Assembly: GCA_914767715.1 (NCBI GenBank)
Contig: OU612074.1
Location: 2,741,501 to 2,805,500, forward strand
Source: Membranipora membranacea
Taxonomy: Eukaryota; Bryozoa; Gymnolaemata; Cheilostomatida; Membraniporidae
Length of the DNA: 64,000 bases
Direction: 5' to 3'
Under the pieces are notes generated by a model. The model searched no databases. It saw only the letters and a list, made by a program, of their open reading frames with translations, and was not told the origin of the DNA. A program made the translations under genes and the position numbers. Positions 61,483-64,000 of the stretch are shown here, piece after piece. Each line of letters begins with the position of its first letter. Positions within the stretch are counted from its first letter, which is position 1.

Positions 61483-61985
61483 TTAAATGACTTTCTTACA
61501 TTTAGGACACCGATAACTACCTGCTTGGGCATTTATTGGGTGTTTGCAGTGAGAGCAAACCTTATAATCTCAACACAGGATTGTTGAGTTGTGCTTCTTC
61601 GAGCATTTATCATACCGCTGAGTTGCTCCTGCTCCCTCAACAACTCGAGAAGGTATATTGAATCCGCCGTATTTATCATGATAGCTTATTCCCCTATTAT
61701 ACTGTTAAAATAATCAGAGCATGGTTGAGTTTGTCCCGCTAGACGGGATGAGGACAATCTTGTTTTTGTGGAAGTAACACCCTAGCTATACCAGGCTGAG
61801 TGAAATTTTACTGTGATCCCAAATGTTATTCTTTTCATCGGCTGTAAATCCTGGTTACTCTTCCCAATAACCATATTTCCAAATATGAAGTCCAATGAAC
61901 CAGCAAAAATCTTTTCCTTTTTTATTATTGTACAATAAGACGTCAATAAATTTGAGATTGCATGATACCTACCAAGTCGCAGCAC
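61483..61985 (-). pseudogene. Zinc-ribbon gene relic (type II, copy 2)
   Basis: Upstream block 61985 to about 61787 (GSLDFIFGNMV, ITVKFHSAW). Downstream block reads RYDKCSKKHNSTILC, a TGA, then DYKVCSHCKHPINAQ and RCPKCKKVI, TAA at 61485-61483. The ribbon pattern is better kept than in copy 1 (no frame shift near RYD), but the TGA remains. Either a pseudogene or read through. Confidence 0.5.
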
Positions 61986-62179
61986 TGAGTTACATTGTTG
62001 TTTGGTTATCTAAGATTTAAGTCTACCAGACACAGATTTAAAAAAACGACAAATGTAAAATGAGTGACTGATAATGCAATAGCTATCGATCCCAAATCAA
62101 CATCGATGATAGAATATTCCAGATTGAAGCGAACAGTGATTTTATTAGTTTTACTCACCGGTCTACTTCTTTTTTTTTG

Positions 62180-63480
62180 GTTCTCTGTTTATTGTCTAAG
62201 TAATTAAAATTTAGTAGGTAAGACTAAAAATGAAAAACAATAAAAAAACAAAAGGAGTGCCAGATATTCCGAGACTAGAGTTGGGGCAATCCTGTTCCAG
62301 AAGTCCATCCTCCACGCGGCCGACGCAGGCCACCACAGATCCAGGCCTCTCAAGGAGCAGGAGTCGCTACTTCATCCCAGAGGCGAGCCGCCAGGGCTCC
62401 CTTGAAGGCCTGCAGAGGAAGATCAAGCATACCCAGAGCATAGCCAGATAGCAGCTCAACACCAGAGTAGAATATCGATCTCCTCCCCTTTTCAGTTTTA
62501 ATTTGATGTAGTTTTAAAAATTTGGAATTGTTTCTAGTATTAAAAGCATGGTCAATTTTCAGAGTTTTCAATAAATTTTCATCATTCTTTAGCAGATTAT
62601 ACATAAAAACAAATAATCGATACTTGAAAAGCATATTTGTAGGCATAATATAGGATACTTGAAATTTATATGTAATCGAAGAATTTGGTGGTTTTTTAAA
62701 AATAACTCTCAGTGCCTTTTTTTAAAAGCCATGTTTCGCTGAGAACAATACATGAAAATTCTACGTCTAGCTTTGATAAAAACAACTGAAGCAGATCAAA
62801 CTTATCAGTCAGACTCCTAATATTCAGATGCAATAGTGAAAATGCTCTATGAAAGACAAAATCATTAATACATCCAGGTTTTACTCGTGACAAATGCTCA
62901 ACATATTGATCAACATTCGGTGTATGAGGCGCCATACTGTGTAAGTGTTCCTGTGTAGTTGGTTTTTACTCAGGAGTGTAACTTCTACTCTAGGTTCGAG
63001 AGGTCAGCACTTGATGTTATTTGCAGGACGCCACTGTTGCTATCCTTCTTCATGCAGATGTTGCCGTGATATGTCCAGATGCTTAGATAATTTAGCTCCT
63101 TACGCCTCTTGAGGGCCTTGAGGAATAGCTCATGCTGCTTCTCATCCAATACTTCATTGATATATATATTTTTATCAATACGGTGTCCGAGAGATTTAGT
63201 TGTGATTCCTTTTGTCTGGAGGTGTTTTCTTTCTTCATATAACTTGTCTCTCATTATCTGGGAATGGAACTTCACGTAAATGTTTTTGTTCTTGGTACGA
63301 TACGCTTTTATAAGGTCTGCTTCTGTAATGCTGACTTCCATTTTGGCAGCTAGCGTAGTAACGATAGCAAGGGGTTTTTCATGTCGTGTAACAGGTATGC
63401 CAGATAATGTTAGATCGAGGTAAGGTCTGAAAATGTCAATATAACACTCAATATCATAAAAGTTATTAATATATACACTT
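62180..63480 (-). mobile_element. LINE derivative, copy 2
   Basis: Same element and flanks as 14466-16130, with ORF1-like 63341-62985, endonuclease start 62935 to about 62735 and ORF2 end 62646-62350. The part matching 15004-15343 is missing, so the endonuclease breaks off right after SETWL. ORF1 has also lost its first codons. Confidence 0.65.
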
Positions 63481-63627
63481 TACTCATTATAGGTTGTGCA
63501 ACTTTCTTTTTGGGGATAACCCTCCTAGGACAGGTTCCTGTCTATAGTAAGTATTATATAAGCCAGCACACATGAGTCTATATTGGCCATAATGATGGTC
63601 ATGCTTTTTATATACCACCGAATGAAC

Positions 63628-63629
63628 TG

Positions 63630-63661
<32 letters not shown>

Positions 63662-63663
63662 CG
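63628..63663. repeat. (AAC)n microsatellite
   Basis: About eleven units; copy 1 near 16270 has only about four. Confidence 0.85.
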
Positions 63664-63783
63664 AACTCTGAATTAGGGATTATTTTTTTTTTAGTACTAG
63701 GTTTCTGCGATAATTAATTGATAATCAATCAAATTATTTCAAACGTGATAAAAAACGCAGCGGTGTGGTCTGTAAGTCCATGC

Positions 63784-63878
63784 ATGAGCGCCAAGACTAG
63801 AGTAGCAACCATCCAATTGAAGAAAACTCAGACCAACCCGGTTCGCCCAGATGAGCAGATGATTAAAGAAGCAGTCAG
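63784..63878 (+). other. Possible first exon, copy 2
   Basis: Same frame and donor-like end as 16404-16498. The window ends in the repeat of what lies before B1, so another B-type gene may follow. Confidence 0.25.
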
Positions 63879-64000
63879 GTTAGCAGCATATATGTGACTG
63901 CTATTGGAAAACAGTAGATTTGGGCTGGCACTCAAGAGACCTCGCAACGAGTCCCTAATGCTGTTGAGAGGTGTTACTCCCGAAAGATGTCCTTCTATGT

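Overview
The window is animal nuclear DNA: AT-rich, with split genes whose exons have GT/AG borders, tRNA-derived SINEs, a CR1-like LINE derivative, a Ty3/gypsy LTR retrotransposon and a hAT-like DNA transposon. The compact introns and repeat style suggest an invertebrate, possibly a marine non-bilaterian such as a sponge or cnidarian, but the species cannot be fixed from the sequence.

Layout. 1-5.4 kb (+): 3' half of an M13 (neprilysin/ECE-like) metallopeptidase gene, with three homologous versions of one exon. 7-61 kb: an array of genes resembling the asteroid/ASTE1 branch of XPG/FEN1-like nucleases. Subfamily A lies on the + strand and subfamily B on the - strand. A1 (7.1-13.1 kb) is decayed. 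B1 (22.4-16.7 kb, -) has nine exons joining into one open frame of 643 codons. A2 (24.6-31.6 kb) has twelve exons joining into 631 codons. B2 (37.7-33.7 kb, -) is broken by a nonsense codon and a deletion. A3 (39.8-60.7 kb) keeps all twelve exons but is split by a 13.9 kb insertion at the 3' end of exon 3. Two 3'-end fragments of A (F1 at 22.4 kb, F2 at 37.8 kb) sit directly behind the B start codons.

The array grew by segmental duplication: B-F-A occurs twice (16.7-31.6 kb and 33.7-60.7 kb), and the flank after A1 (zinc-ribbon relic plus LINE derivative, 13.4-16.6 kb) recurs after A3 (61.1-64.0 kb), so another B copy may lie past the right edge. Small zinc-ribbon exons (- strand) recur throughout, including antisense inside the last intron of A.

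The 13.9 kb insertion (41657-55565) has 8-bp target duplications and CAGNGGCG-type terminal inverted repeats. Nested in it are a complete Ty3/gypsy element with nearly identical 475-bp LTRs, and a 3112-bp tandem duplication. The retroelement has a tRNA-Leu primer site, gag, a pol in the -1 frame behind a GGGAAAC slippery heptamer, and a 4 x 73-bp leader repeat.

How the parts may work together: A and B proteins are predicted structure-specific nucleases, by family. All three A upstream regions carry paired kappaB-like palindromes about 10 bp apart. This suggests, but does not show, stress- or immune-regulated expression of a fast-evolving nuclease family.
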